A stretch of DNA of 64,000 bases from Pseudomonas lalkuanensis (GCF_008807375.1 NZ_CP043311.1:2274001-2338000), one strand, 5' to 3'. Shown: positions 6,084 to 16,115, numbered from the stretch's first letter. Notes: generated by a model from the letters alone, not told the origin. Program-made: numbers and translations.

Positions 6084-9000
6084 ATGAGCAATGACGTTGA
6101 TGTAGGCATCGTCATCGGCGGAGCCGTGTCCGCAGCTCTTCGGAGCAGTATCAAGGACGCCAGCAAAAGCGTCGGCCAGCTTGGGAAGGAGATTGAGGAG
6201 GCCGGTCGTAAGGGCCAGCTCATCGAGGGTTTCGAACGCACGAAGGCAGCAGCCAAGGCAGCCTCGGCCGCGTACTTTGCCAACAAGAAGCGCGTGGATG
6301 AGCTGAAGCGTGCCATCGCAGCTGCAGGGCAGCCTGTAAAGGCTTTCGAGCGAGACCTAGCCGCCACCCAGAGGGCCCTGGACCGGAGCAAGCGGGCACT
6401 GGATACTCAGACCAAGAAGGTCGGTGACTATCGTCGCCAGTTGCAGGCTGCCAGCGTCGATGTGAAGAACCTTGCCAGCGAGCAATCCAGGTTGGCTGCT
6501 GAGTCAGAACGGCTGGCTCGTGTCCGGGCCGCTGTCGCTCGCTCCGACCAGGCTGTAGCGCAAAGGGATGCGGTTCGCGGCGAAAGGTTGGGATTTGCTG
6601 GTGAGGCTGCCGCGTTTGGCTACACCGTAAAGCAGGCTCTGGACCCGGCAGTCAAGCTGGAAGCAAATCTCAAGAAGATCGAGGCGCGCGTCAACTTCCC
6701 AACGCCAGATGGCATCCTCAATCTGAGGAAGGAGTTGGAGTCGCTCTCTGAGGAAACGGGCATCGCGACTGATGAGCTCAGCGCGACAGCAGCTCTAGCT
6801 GGTCAGTTCGGGATTGAAGGCCGGCAAATTGCAGATTTCGTTCGGCAGGTGACTCAGGTAGGGATCGCCTTCGACATGAGCTCTGCGCAAGCAGCCGAAA
6901 GCGTTTCTACGCTCTCGACGGTATTGAGCATCCCGATAACTGAGACGGGGAGGCTGCTCGATGCAATCAATCAGTTGGCAAACAACAGCAAAGCCAGTGA
7001 AGCCCAGATTCTGGATGTTCTCGGCAGGGTAGGCGGCATCGGTCGGCAGTTCGGACTGGTCGATACTCAAATTGCAGCTTTGGCCTCGACCTTCCTTTCC
7101 CTGGGCAAGAGTCCCGAGGTTGCAGCCACGGGTATCAACGCTCTGCTGAACAAGCTTCAGACCGCTGGCGTGCAGAGCGACGAATTCCAGCAGGAATTGA
7201 AGAACCTGGTGGGTGATGTGGATGCCTTCACCAGGAGCATGGACACTGACGCCCAAGCTGCCCTCGACAACTTCCTGGCAAAACTGGGTGAGCTTGATAG
7301 TCGGGGCCAGGCCGAGGCGATCACTGTCCTCTTCGGCCAGGAGTATGCCGACGACATCAGCGTTCTCTCTGGCTCGCTGGCCGAATATCGCAAGCAACTT
7401 GCAGCAGTTGCCGATGAGACGGAATACGCAGGCAGCGTTCAGCGCGAGTTCCAGCGGTTTAACTCCGGCGCTGCGGTTGAGGCCGGGAAGGCAGCCACGG
7501 CCATCAATAACGCCTTTGCGAAGCTCGGCGAGGCGGCTCTTCCGGTTATCACGAAGGTTTCCAAGCAGATCGCTAGTCTGGCCCAGTGGCTGAAGAGCAC
7601 CGGAGAGGTTGGGCAAAATGCCCTCTTGGGCATCATCTACCTGCTCGGTGGCGGACTTTTGCTGAAGGGGGTTCGCCTCTTCGGCCGCCTGCTTATCACC
7701 GAAGTGGTTGCGGCCTTCACGACGATAGACAAGGTCGCCACCAGGGTTCTTGGTCAGAGCCTCGTCACTGTTGCTGCACGTGGTTTCGGGGGAATGGCAA
7801 CTGCTGCCAAGACGGCGGCGAGCAAGGTGACGACTGCCTTGGGCACCATCCCAGTGGCAGTGCAGGCTGCTCTGCGTGGCCTGTCCCTGATCGGCTCTTT
7901 CTTCGTTGGCTGGGAAATCGGTACCTATCTACGCGAGCAGTTCGTCGAGGTTGAAAGGGCAGGCATCGCCCTGGCTTCCGGCCTGCATACCAGCTTCGTC
8001 CGGATCAAGGGCTACGCCCAGGAGCAGTTCGAAGCATTGAAGTTTGCGATGACGAATCCGCTGGATTATGTCCGGACGAAATTCGCCTCCTTCGCCAGGG
8101 ATCTCGGCACCTTGATCAGCAAGGTGCCGCGCTTCGGGGAGGCCGCCGCCAATGCTCTTCGTTCCGCTGCGGACACGATCATGCCGGGCGGCACCGATGC
8201 CCAGGAATTCCAGAAGCGCCAGAAAGAGATTCGTGACCAGACCGCTGCCGAGGTGAAGCAAATCCAGGACGGGTACTTCGATCTCTGGGAGATGGCCGGG
8301 CAGAACGCCGACAAGACCAAGGCAGCCAACGAGGAGTCTGGGGAGTCCCACAAGGACCTCGCGGAGACAGTGAAGAAGTCTCAGCAGGCCATGACTCAAG
8401 AAACTGAAACCGGCACGAAGCAGCGCATTGCTCAGGCTGTCAAGGAGACGGCAGAGGTCAAGAAGGCGAAGAAACAGCAGGCGGCACTGCTGAAAGAGGT
8501 ACAGGATCGTACGAAGGGGATTGCTGGGGAGAAGTTCGCTACGGAGAAGGAGCCTACCTTCAATCGGGCGAGTGACCTCACTGTTAAGGCTCGCCAGTCG
8601 CTAGTCAGCAAGGACTACGTCCAGGCACTGAAGTTTGCCGAGCAAGCCACCCAGGTGTTGGAGGAGCTCCAGCAGGCCGGCGACAAGAACACCAAGGCCC
8701 TGGCCGGCCAGGCGAAGATGGCCCAGCAAATCGCCGAGCAGGCCTTCGCTGCCCTTGGTTCTGGGGGCAAGGATGGCGCAACCGCGACGAAAGACGTTTC
8801 GGTGAAACCAGTGCTCGACGCGGAGGCGGCTACCCAGGTCCAGGGGCAGGTGTCTGCTCTGGCTGAATCGCTCCAGGCAAATCTGGTAATTCCTGTGAAG
8901 ACGGTGCTGGCAGACACCCCGAAGTACTACCAGGAAGGCAGCAGCTTCTCGCAGTTCCCTGAGCAGGGCTTCGCCGCCGGCGGCTTTACTGGCTTCGGCG

Positions 9001-9362
9001 GCCGACTGGAGCCCGCGGGCATCGTGCATCGAGGCGAATACGTTCTGCCTCAGTCTGTGGTGCGCGAACCTGGCGCGGTCTCCGTGTTGTCGGCCATGCG
9101 CGTTAAGGGGGTCGCCGCAGTGTTGGAGCAGGCGCGCCGGAACTGGGGCGGCTACGACATTGGCGGTCTGGTCGGCAGTCTTTCCAGGCCAGCCACCCCG
9201 GAAGCTTTCGGGGCAATGATTCGAGGTCCGGCGGCAGGCGGGGGAAACACAGTCAACCTAACTTTGCCGGGGGGCAGCAGCTATACCCTCCAGGCGGACG
9301 ACAGCACTTACCAGGCTCTGTTGCGCAACGAGGCTCGAAAGTATGGGCGATCTCAGGGGTAG
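6084..9362 (+). CDS. Tail tape measure protein
   Basis: A 1092-residue protein, the longest gene here. The first 160 residues are coiled coil (KRVDELKRAIAAAGQPVKAFERDL). A TP901-type core follows from about 190 to 500 (EETGIATDELSATAALAGQFG, LGKSPEVAATGINALL). Hydrophobic segments near 515-530 (LLGIIYLLGGGLLLKGV) and 610 (LSLIGSFFVGWEIG) fit a protein that enters the host membrane. The C-terminal 130 residues are Gly-rich. Length of the protein sets tail length. It follows the tail chaperone by 18 bases with AAAGGAC as ribosome binding site. Confidence 0.9.
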   Translation: MSNDVDVGIVIGGAVSAALRSSIKDASKSVGQLGKEIEEAGRKGQLIEGFERTKAAAKAASAAYFANKKRVDELKRAIAAAGQPVKAFERDLAATQRALDRSKRALDTQTKKVGDYRRQLQAASVDVKNLASEQSRLAAESERLARVRAAVARSDQAVAQRDAVRGERLGFAGEAAAFGYTVKQALDPAVKLEANLKKIEARVNFPTPDGILNLRKELESLSEETGIATDELSATAALAGQFGIEGRQIADFVRQVTQVGIAFDMSSAQAAESVSTLSTVLSIPITETGRLLDAINQLANNSKASEAQILDVLGRVGGIGRQFGLVDTQIAALASTFLSLGKSPEVAATGINALLNKLQTAGVQSDEFQQELKNLVGDVDAFTRSMDTDAQAALDNFLAKLGELDSRGQAEAITVLFGQEYADDISVLSGSLAEYRKQLAAVADETEYAGSVQREFQRFNSGAAVEAGKAATAINNAFAKLGEAALPVITKVSKQIASLAQWLKSTGEVGQNALLGIIYLLGGGLLLKGVRLFGRLLITEVVAAFTTIDKVATRVLGQSLVTVAARGFGGMATAAKTAASKVTTALGTIPVAVQAALRGLSLIGSFFVGWEIGTYLREQFVEVERAGIALASGLHTSFVRIKGYAQEQFEALKFAMTNPLDYVRTKFASFARDLGTLISKVPRFGEAAANALRSAADTIMPGGTDAQEFQKRQKEIRDQTAAEVKQIQDGYFDLWEMAGQNADKTKAANEESGESHKDLAETVKKSQQAMTQETETGTKQRIAQAVKETAEVKKAKKQQAALLKEVQDRTKGIAGEKFATEKEPTFNRASDLTVKARQSLVSKDYVQALKFAEQATQVLEELQQAGDKNTKALAGQAKMAQQIAEQAFAALGSGGKDGATATKDVSVKPVLDAEAATQVQGQVSALAESLQANLVIPVKTVLADTPKYYQEGSSFSQFPEQGFAAGGFTGFGGRLEPAGIVHRGEYVLPQSVVREPGAVSVLSAMRVKGVAAVLEQARRNWGGYDIGGLVGSLSRPATPEAFGAMIRGPAAGGGNTVNLTLPGGSSYTLQADDSTYQALLRNEARKYGRSQG

Positions 9363-9431
9363 ACGCATTGCCTTGCAGTTTGACTTGGCGCGCCCGATGA
9401 TCATGGCTCAGCCAAGAAAGGAGCTTGTTTC

Positions 9432-9842
9432 ATGGATCAACCAGAAGACCAAGCAGGAGAGGTTTTGAGCTTGAATCCCGATGCTGACTGGCTACTTCAG
9501 TTGTTTGTGAAGATCGCCAACAGTGATGGAATTCAGCTTCCGGTAACTTTGTCTACGAATAGCGGGTTGGTGACAGGAATTCTCATTGGTGGGGGAGAGT
9601 ACTTTGAATTGCTTAAGCAGCAACTGAGCCAGTGGGCTGTTGATGCTGCACAGCCGTGGCTGGATGCGGCTGATGAATGGAAGAAGGACTACGACGAGCC
9701 GACCCCCGACCCGGTGATGGTCCATCTGAAAGAAGCGAAGTTTGTGGCTGGGCCAGGAATCATGCCGAAGAACTCGACTCTCTGGCGCGGTCAATTGAGC
9801 TCAGTCTCTGGTTTCTCGTTGGGTATCTTGAGCTCAAACTAG
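9432..9842 (+). CDS. GvpU-like small protein, likely prophage cargo gene
   Basis: A 136-residue acidic protein. From memory it resembles the gas vesicle accessory protein GvpU family: a beta-rich N-terminal half (FVKIANSDGIQLPVTLSTNSG, LVTGILIGGGEYFE) and the closing pattern HLKEAKF ... LWRGQLSSVSGFSLGIL. The gene breaks the tail operon between tape measure and tail tip, has AAAGGAG before ATG and its own terminator, and is visibly richer in A and T than its neighbours. This is the look of a moron. No gas vesicle genes are near, so the name says nothing about function. Confidence 0.6.
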   Translation: MDQPEDQAGEVLSLNPDADWLLQLFVKIANSDGIQLPVTLSTNSGLVTGILIGGGEYFELLKQQLSQWAVDAAQPWLDAADEWKKDYDEPTPDPVMVHLKEAKFVAGPGIMPKNSTLWRGQLSSVSGFSLGILSSN

Positions 9843-9864
9843 AATCGCTTCCCATGTAATCCAG

Positions 9865-9889
9865 AACCCCGCCTTGGCGGGGTTTTTTG
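9865..9889 (+). terminator. Intrinsic terminator after the GvpU-like gene
   Basis: AACCCCGCC-TT-GGCGGGG followed by TTTTTTG, 23 bases after the stop codon and 17 before the next tail gene. Confidence 0.9.
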
Positions 9890-9905
9890 TTTCTGAGGTA
9901 CGCAT

Positions 9906-10412
9906 ATGGCTGAGATGATGCTCGGAGGTATTGCTATCCGCCTGCAGAGCGGGGCGCCGGTACAGGAGTACTCTCCCCTCGGCGGCGTCACAGTGGCCCG
10001 CCGATCTGGTGGTGCTGCGGTGAAAATTCAGCACTGGCGCAAGACGGGCATCACCATCCGGGGAACCGGCTGGATGGGGCCGGGCTTCGCCGGCCTGGAC
10101 TTCAGTCAGCCGCTGGAGCTGCGTTGCACCAAGCAGCAGTCGCTGAGCACTACAGCGCTCACCGGCACCTTGCCGGGCACGCCGCGTCCGGACGATTCGC
10201 CCTGGGCGCTGGCCTACGTCGATGGTGACTGGCGGCGAACGCCGGTGGCCGTCGCGCCTGATCGCACCTTTACCATTACTGCCGTACCTGGTGCGCTGCA
10301 GTACCAGGTGTGCTGGCGCCCGGTGTTCATGGTGTTCTGTGAGCCGCCACCCGAGTCCATGGACCCGGCTTCTAACACCCACGACTGGACCATCACCGCC
10401 GAGGAAATCTGA
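9906..10412 (+). CDS. Putative distal tail protein
   Basis: A 168-residue beta-rich protein that starts the tail tip operon (GGIAIRLQSGAPVQEYSPLGG, VKIQHWRKTGITIRGTGWM). Position after the tape measure is that of distal tail or baseplate hub proteins. I do not recognise a precise family. The stop overlaps the start of the next gene (ATGA). Confidence 0.5.
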   Translation: MAEMMLGGIAIRLQSGAPVQEYSPLGGVTVARRSGGAAVKIQHWRKTGITIRGTGWMGPGFAGLDFSQPLELRCTKQQSLSTTALTGTLPGTPRPDDSPWALAYVDGDWRRTPVAVAPDRTFTITAVPGALQYQVCWRPVFMVFCEPPPESMDPASNTHDWTITAEEI

Positions 10413-12187
10413 TGGAGCTGAATGGTTCCGAGCTGAACGCCGTCGAATTGAACGGGGCTTCGGCAGGCGGGAGTGTGCCCGAAACCATCACCATCGAACC
10501 GGTGGTGTCGGTGATCTGGAGCGTGCGCCTGCTGCTCAACGGGGCGGATGTCAGCGACCTGCTCACCGGGCAGGTGCGAATCGAGCGGGAAGAGGGCGCG
10601 CGCGCCCTGGCCGACTTCAGTCTGCTGCTGGGCGAAGGTCCGGTGAACCCGGGCAGCTACATCGGCCAGAGTGTGGAGCTGTATTACCGCGACCTGCGGG
10701 ATGGTGAGTGGACCGAAACACTGCGCTTCCGTGGTCAGGTGATCCGCCCAGACTTCGACCTGCAAACGACGGTGCTGGCATGCGAGTGCAGTGATCGTCT
10801 GCAGGAGGTGGTCGAGGCTCTAGAAGTCGCCGCAGTGGATGTGCTGGTGGGTGGTCTGTGGTCGGCCGATGTGTTCGAACCGGTTGAAGGCCGTTCACGC
10901 TGGGACTATGCCTTGGAGCGCATGAGCGGCCAAGCGGCCACCCTGCAGCGCAGCGTCGAGGGTGCCTTGCAGGTTACGCCTTGGGCGGCCGGTGCCGCTG
11001 CTTTCATCATCCCGCCCGGCTCAGTGCTGGACGGGACGTTGGGTTGGATGCCAGTAGAGCTCAATGACCGGATCAACGTGGTGGAGATAGCGGCGGATTA
11101 CCGCTTCATCCGCCTGCGCGAGCGGCACCAGGACTTCCTCTGGGAACACCCCGCCGTCGAAGGTCTCACCATCATTGACGGGTTCTGCCTGACCTGGGGA
11201 CGCGAGGACAATACCGAGACGCCGGACATCAACATGGTGGAGGACGCCAGCAGCGGCGCTGGTTACCAGGCCATCCTCGGGACCGCCAATTGGGAGCGGG
11301 TACCTCCGACGGATAGTGGAGCGCTGTGCGATCCACCTTTCGGCTGGACCAACCACTATCCTGACCTGCTGTTGCGCGCCACCTGGACCAGCGCCATGCG
11401 CTGGAGCCAGCGGGTAACCGAGCAATACACCTTGAGGGTGGAAGCCCTCAGCAGCGTGGCGCAGGCCGGCGAAGTGATCAGCCGCGACCGGCTGGCCATG
11501 GAAACCGAGAGCGACCGGGAAGCGGAGTTCGAAAGCGCCGAGTTCACTGAACACGAAGCCGACGCCATCGAGGACGCCCTGGGCGACTGGGTGGTGGACC
11601 TGCGCGAAGATTCGCGTCGCGTTGAGGCTTTCACCTGCCGGCTGCAGATGGCCCATGTGGAGATTCTCGGTGCACACAGGGGCAACCGGTTGCCGTTCCA
11701 GCTGCCGACCTCGGACACCTTAGGCTTTCGTCTGGAGCACACACTGCAGGTGCAGGATGAGATTCTGGGGCGCGCAGTGCAGTGCCGAGCCAAGGTGTTC
11801 AACCTGACGGACGAGTGGGACCTGGATAGCGGTTCGGCATTGACCACCATTCAACTGGCCGTGAGTCAGGGCGGCGGAGCCGTTACGGACCCGCTGACCC
11901 TGCCAGCCATCCCAGCCAGCACGCCGGCTGGCGATCCACCCTCGCTGATCATCCTGCCGACCCAGCTTGGGGCGCGGAACAGCAGCCCGCTGTATGACGA
12001 CGTGCTCGACGGGTTCGCTGGCAACTACACAGTCAACGACCTGGACATCAACCCATCGCTCGAAGAGTTCCCGCGGCGCTTTGACCTGACAGCGCCGGAG
12101 ATACCCGAAGACCACCGCGACGAGTACGCGGTCACCCAGGCCAAGACCTATCAGCTGGCCATTCCGAACGACCTGCTGGAGCTGTAA
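10412..12187 (+). CDS. Tail tip/hub protein
   Basis: A 591-residue protein in the tail tip module. The first 20 residues hold short repeats of E/V-LNG. After that, VRLLLNGADVSDLLTGQVRI begins a baseplate-hub-like beta domain, and EMTESD-like charged stretches near 360 (AMETESDREAEFESAEFTEH) are followed by strands and a Pro-rich linker. It probably connects the tail tube end to the fibre proteins. Position is the main evidence; the family is unknown to me. Confidence 0.55.
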   Translation: MELNGSELNAVELNGASAGGSVPETITIEPVVSVIWSVRLLLNGADVSDLLTGQVRIEREEGARALADFSLLLGEGPVNPGSYIGQSVELYYRDLRDGEWTETLRFRGQVIRPDFDLQTTVLACECSDRLQEVVEALEVAAVDVLVGGLWSADVFEPVEGRSRWDYALERMSGQAATLQRSVEGALQVTPWAAGAAAFIIPPGSVLDGTLGWMPVELNDRINVVEIAADYRFIRLRERHQDFLWEHPAVEGLTIIDGFCLTWGREDNTETPDINMVEDASSGAGYQAILGTANWERVPPTDSGALCDPPFGWTNHYPDLLLRATWTSAMRWSQRVTEQYTLRVEALSSVAQAGEVISRDRLAMETESDREAEFESAEFTEHEADAIEDALGDWVVDLREDSRRVEAFTCRLQMAHVEILGAHRGNRLPFQLPTSDTLGFRLEHTLQVQDEILGRAVQCRAKVFNLTDEWDLDSGSALTTIQLAVSQGGGAVTDPLTLPAIPASTPAGDPPSLIILPTQLGARNSSPLYDDVLDGFAGNYTVNDLDINPSLEEFPRRFDLTAPEIPEDHRDEYAVTQAKTYQLAIPNDLLEL

Positions 12188-12190
12188 CCC

Positions 12191-12589
12191 ATGACCTTGG
12201 CTCAAGAGCGCGCCGGCATTCGGGCGGGGGTAGCGGCTGCCCGTGCAAATACCCTGCGTCGCGATCTCAACTCACTGGAGACGCAGCGCCGGCAGATTCA
12301 AGTGCTGAACACCTTGGAACGCCGGGGCGCCCGGCCCGCCACCAAAGGGCGGGGCCTCTGGAACCCGGCTGCTGCAGGCGTCGGGGGTGGCGTGGCCAGC
12401 CCCCTGACCGAGCAGACCAAGGTGGTGGGCGCCGATACGGTGCCGGACCGCGACTACTGGCCGGACCTGGTGCTGACCAGCAGCGACGGCATCTTCACCT
12501 ACGAGGTGCCGCCGGTGAAAACCCTGAAGCTGAAGGACGCCAATGAGGCCGACGTGATCGTCAACCTGGCGCAGCCGGTGGCCCCATGA
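12191..12589 (+). CDS. Small tail tip protein with N-terminal coiled coil
   Basis: A 132-residue protein starting three bases after the hub gene. The first 55 residues are helical and charged (RANTLRRDLNSLETQRRQIQ), then a Gly/Ala linker and a short beta domain ending in KLKDANEADVIVNLAQP. It overlaps the next start by four bases. Function unknown. Confidence 0.6.
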   Translation: MTLAQERAGIRAGVAAARANTLRRDLNSLETQRRQIQVLNTLERRGARPATKGRGLWNPAAAGVGGGVASPLTEQTKVVGADTVPDRDYWPDLVLTSSDGIFTYEVPPVKTLKLKDANEADVIVNLAQPVAP

Positions 12590-14025
12590 TCAACATCGGC
12601 GGTGTCCTGACGGACAAGGTCAACATCTGGGGCTGGCCCTGGCATGGCCGGATCGATGCCGATGGGCTGCACCTGCCCAACGGTTCGACCAAGACGCACC
12701 CGCTGCCGGAGCGCCCCTGGAATACCTATCGCCTGCGGGTGCCCGGCACTCCGGTGGTAACCCGCACCCCCGAGCAACTGGCGGACGATGCGGCAGCCGG
12801 CCGGCAGTGGTGGAGCGAGGCGATCCTCTGCGGGCGGTTCTTCCAGCTGTACGGCAAGGACATGGGCGGCTGGATCTACTGCGCCCCGGATGGCAGCCGC
12901 TGGCTGATCCGCCGCGACCTGGCCAAGGCGATCCGCTTCGGCGAAATCGGCCAGCCCAGCGACGACCGTACCCTGACCATCAGCAACCCGACCGACAATG
13001 GCCAGTCCACCCCGGCGGTGGACCTGGGCGATGGGCCGGTGACCGCGCTGCAGTGGGAAGAGCCGGTCGACATCACGCCCGATGGGCGCAAGGCGATCTT
13101 CATGCTGTACACCAGCGACCCCGGGTATCCGCCGCGCGAGCGGCCGATCCCGCTGGGTTTCCTGCTGGCGGAAGTGACGGGCGGGCTGGGCACAGCCTTC
13201 ACCATGAACATCACTGTGTTGCGCACCCGCGCGCAGACGCTGGGCACGCTGGGCTACACCAACACCATGGTGATCGAGCCGCGCTCGATGAGCTTCAACG
13301 ACGGCACGCTGAACTACGAGATCGCCACGGGCGAGACGATCCGCACCCTCACCGGGCGGATCTGGGCCATGTGGTTCGACGACACCGGCACCCCGCAGGA
13401 GCTGTGCCTGGATATCCACGAGCGCGTCGCTCAGGAGTTTCCGGAGTATTCGCCGCCGACGGGCAGCTCGCCGAACCAGTACACCGAGCGCACCTGCAGC
13501 AAGACCACCGACTACCGCTACACCCTGCGGCTCGGAGCGACGGAGTGCGTCACGGCCCTGCTGACCTACAACGAGGCCGGCACCATGTCCTCGGATGACG
13601 ACGACACCATGACGGTGACCCTGTCCCTGGATGGCACGCCGTACCACACCACCGTAATCACCGAGATCAACACCGACCCCATGACCATCTCCCCGGTTCC
13701 ACCGGCTTGGGCCGAAGGGGGCGTAGAGCAGGCGGTGGTGCGCGCCGAGAGCGTCTCGGGTGGTTCCGCCATGGACCTGCTTCCCTACGGCAACAACCTG
13801 GTGGGCCTGTACCTACGCCTGGACATGGCTGGCCCGGACCGTCACCGCTACCTGGCGGCGGCCAGCCCGCAGGGCGCGGTGGCCATCAACACCACAGTGG
13901 ACCTGACCCAGAGCGGCCCCCTGCAGCCGCGCTTCGAACTCTACGGCCCGCGCCCCTATGGCGCGTGGAACCCGTCGACCCATGACCATGCCGCCCCGGA
14001 GGCGGCGCCTGTTGGCTGGAGCTGA
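12586..14025 (+). CDS. Large tail tip or fibre-proximal protein
   Basis: A 479-residue beta-rich protein (INIGGVLTDKVNIWGWPWHG, RFFQLYGKDMGGWIYCAPDG). It carries several immunoglobulin-like or propeller-like strand runs and no signal or membrane segment. It is fixed between the small coiled-coil protein and the next tail gene by overlaps. I do not recognise it. A structural role in the tail tip is inferred from context. Confidence 0.55.
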   Translation: MINIGGVLTDKVNIWGWPWHGRIDADGLHLPNGSTKTHPLPERPWNTYRLRVPGTPVVTRTPEQLADDAAAGRQWWSEAILCGRFFQLYGKDMGGWIYCAPDGSRWLIRRDLAKAIRFGEIGQPSDDRTLTISNPTDNGQSTPAVDLGDGPVTALQWEEPVDITPDGRKAIFMLYTSDPGYPPRERPIPLGFLLAEVTGGLGTAFTMNITVLRTRAQTLGTLGYTNTMVIEPRSMSFNDGTLNYEIATGETIRTLTGRIWAMWFDDTGTPQELCLDIHERVAQEFPEYSPPTGSSPNQYTERTCSKTTDYRYTLRLGATECVTALLTYNEAGTMSSDDDDTMTVTLSLDGTPYHTTVITEINTDPMTISPVPPAWAEGGVEQAVVRAESVSGGSAMDLLPYGNNLVGLYLRLDMAGPDRHRYLAAASPQGAVAINTTVDLTQSGPLQPRFELYGPRPYGAWNPSTHDHAAPEAAPVGWS

Positions 14026-14026
14026 G

Positions 14027-14977
14027 ATGCCGAAACGACTCTTCGTGAACAACTGGAAGGCCACCCTGACGGCAGAGCTGGCCATGGGCGGGCTGACGCT
14101 GAGCGTCGATGCTGCCCAGGCCGCCAAGCTGGTGGGCCTCGGGACCGGCGACTACTACCTGCTGACCCTGGTGGCGGTGGACGTAGCCGGCGCCGAGACG
14201 GCCTGGGAGATCGTCAAGGTGACGGCCCAGGCCGGCGGGGTGCTGACCATCGTCCGGGCCCAGGAAGGTACGGTGGCGAACCTCTGGCCGTCGGGTTCGC
14301 GCATCGCCGCGCGCCTGACGGCGGGTGACATGAGCACGCTGCGGGATGCGGCTGGCTCGGGTGGCGGTGGGGGCGGCATTCCCGACGCCCCGGATGACGG
14401 TCTGAACGCCCGCCGCGCCGGCGCCTGGAAGCGCCTGCACGGCGGCCTGTTCCGGGTGCCGAAACCGCCGGTAGGGTATGACCTGGTCAACCTGCCGCAG
14501 GTGAATACCTCGCTCGGCCAGGCCTGGTCTGCCGACCAGCTGCGCCTGTTCCCGCTGCCGGTGTTCGACGACATCACCGTGGACCTGCTGCGCTGCAGCG
14601 TGAGCACGGCGGTGGCGGGCAACGCGAAGCTGGCCCTCTACTCCAGCGATGCCGACGGCTGGCCCGACGCCCTGCTGGCTACTGGTGGCGAGTTCAGCAC
14701 CGGCTCCACGGGGGTGAAGGCGTCGGCTCTGGCGGCGCCACTGACCCTGGAGGCCGGCAAGCTCTACTGGCTGGCCCTGCACTGCTCGGCCGGCGCGAGC
14801 TTCCACGGGCTGTCCTCGGGTGGCCTGGTGATCGGCGGCTCTGGCATCACCCAGTACACCTGCGTCCGACGCAGCACGGCCTATGCCGGCGGTCTACCCA
14901 GCCCCTTTGTGTTCGATCCGGCGGAGCTCGCCTCCGGTATCTACTCGACCCTGATGTCGCTGCGCCGCAGCGCTTAA
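14027..14977 (+). CDS. Tail protein with Gly-rich hinge
   Basis: A 316-residue protein. The ATG one base after the previous stop is chosen over an upstream in-frame start that would overlap the gene before. Residues 1-100 form one beta domain (LFVNNWKATLTAELAMGGLT), residues 108-113 are a run of glycine, and the rest is a second beta domain of the sort that binds sugars (LYSSDADGWPDALLATGGEF, LYWLALHCSAG). It may be a receptor-binding or adhesin-like tail protein. That role is inference. Confidence 0.55.
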   Translation: MPKRLFVNNWKATLTAELAMGGLTLSVDAAQAAKLVGLGTGDYYLLTLVAVDVAGAETAWEIVKVTAQAGGVLTIVRAQEGTVANLWPSGSRIAARLTAGDMSTLRDAAGSGGGGGGIPDAPDDGLNARRAGAWKRLHGGLFRVPKPPVGYDLVNLPQVNTSLGQAWSADQLRLFPLPVFDDITVDLLRCSVSTAVAGNAKLALYSSDADGWPDALLATGGEFSTGSTGVKASALAAPLTLEAGKLYWLALHCSAGASFHGLSSGGLVIGGSGITQYTCVRRSTAYAGGLPSPFVFDPAELASGIYSTLMSLRRSA

Positions 14978-15006
14978 CCCCTCCCTGAACCAAGGAGCAG
15001 CCAGCC

Positions 15007-15594
15007 ATGCAGCCGGCCTGTCTACCCCTGCGCCTGATTCAGGGCGCGACCTACCGTGACACCCTGCGGCTCAGCCAGCCGACCCTGGTCTACAAGGCCA
15101 TCCAATCCATCCCAGCCGAAGCCCCGGCCCGGCTGGTGGTGCCCGGCCACGAGTTGGCTGCCGACTGGCCGGTGTGGGTGCGTGGTGTCCAGCAGTGGCC
15201 GGAGATCAACCGCGAGCCGTTCAAGAATCGGCCCTGGCCGGCCAAGCGGCTGGATGCCAACACCCTCGAGATCAACGGGCTGTCGGCCGTGGGCCTGAAG
15301 CCCCTCGGCGGCCAATTGATCTACCAGGCGCCCGTCGACCTCACCGGCTGCAGCGCGCGGATGCAGATCCGCGACAAGCCCGGTGGCCAGTTGCTGCTGG
15401 AACTGAGCACTGCCCCGGGCCAGGGCCTGACCCTGGAGCCGGCCGGCACCCTGAGCCGCGAGATCACCGCCGCGCAGACCGGCGCGCTGAGCTTCGCCGC
15501 TGCCGTCTACGACCTGGAACTGACCTTTGCCGACGGCACTGTGCAGCGCTGGGCCGAGGGCCCAGTCTCCCTGTCGCCGCAGGTGACCACATGA
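15007..15594 (+). CDS. Tail-associated beta-rich protein
   Basis: A 195-residue protein with AAGGAG upstream. It opens with LPLRLIQGATYRDTLRL, and its middle reads ARMQIRDKPGGQLLLELSTA, the pattern seen in small phage tail or baseplate accessory proteins. It shares its last four bases with the next gene. No specific function recognised. Confidence 0.55.
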   Translation: MQPACLPLRLIQGATYRDTLRLSQPTLVYKAIQSIPAEAPARLVVPGHELAADWPVWVRGVQQWPEINREPFKNRPWPAKRLDANTLEINGLSAVGLKPLGGQLIYQAPVDLTGCSARMQIRDKPGGQLLLELSTAPGQGLTLEPAGTLSREITAAQTGALSFAAAVYDLELTFADGTVQRWAEGPVSLSPQVTT

Positions 15595-16115
15595 CCGACA
15601 CCACCCAATCCGCCGATGCCTACGTGCTGGTGGTGGAGGCCGATGCGGATCCCGTGCTGGTCGAGGGGGGCGACGACTACGCCATCACCCAGGAGCAGAC
15701 CGAGGTGGTGGTCATTGCTGCTGCCGAGCAAGGTCCGCCGGGGCCGCAGGGTATCCCTGGCCCGGCGGGGGGCTCGTCACTCCAGCGCCTGGCCGGAGAG
15801 GTGGTCAGTGCGCTGCGCGTGCTCTACGAGGTCGACGGCGAGGTGTTCGCCCTGGACTACCGCGACGCCGAGCACATCGACCTGCTGCTGGGCGTCAGCC
15901 TCACCGCCGCCGACGCCGGCCAGCCGCTGAACATCCAGCGCACCGGCGTGATCGAGGACGTTGGCTGGAGCTGGCAGCCCGGCCGGATCTGGCTGGGCAT
16001 CGACGGACAACTTACCCAGACCCCACCGGTAGACGGCTTCGACGTGCTGCTCGGCGCGGCGGTGTCCGCCACCCGCATCACCCTGAACCTTCAAGACCCT
16101 ATCGACCTGGAGTAA
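15591..16115 (+). CDS. Tail fibre component with a collagen-like segment
   Basis: A 174-residue protein. The ATG overlapping the previous stop is the start used here. Residues 47-60 read GPPGPQGIPGPAGG, a short collagen-like triplet run, which in phage fibres forms trimeric stalks. The rest is a small beta domain (QRLAGEVVSALRVLYEVDGE, GWSWQPGRIWLGIDG). It probably trimerises as part of the fibre base. Confidence 0.65.
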   Translation: MTDTTQSADAYVLVVEADADPVLVEGGDDYAITQEQTEVVVIAAAEQGPPGPQGIPGPAGGSSLQRLAGEVVSALRVLYEVDGEVFALDYRDAEHIDLLLGVSLTAADAGQPLNIQRTGVIEDVGWSWQPGRIWLGIDGQLTQTPPVDGFDVLLGAAVSATRITLNLQDPIDLE

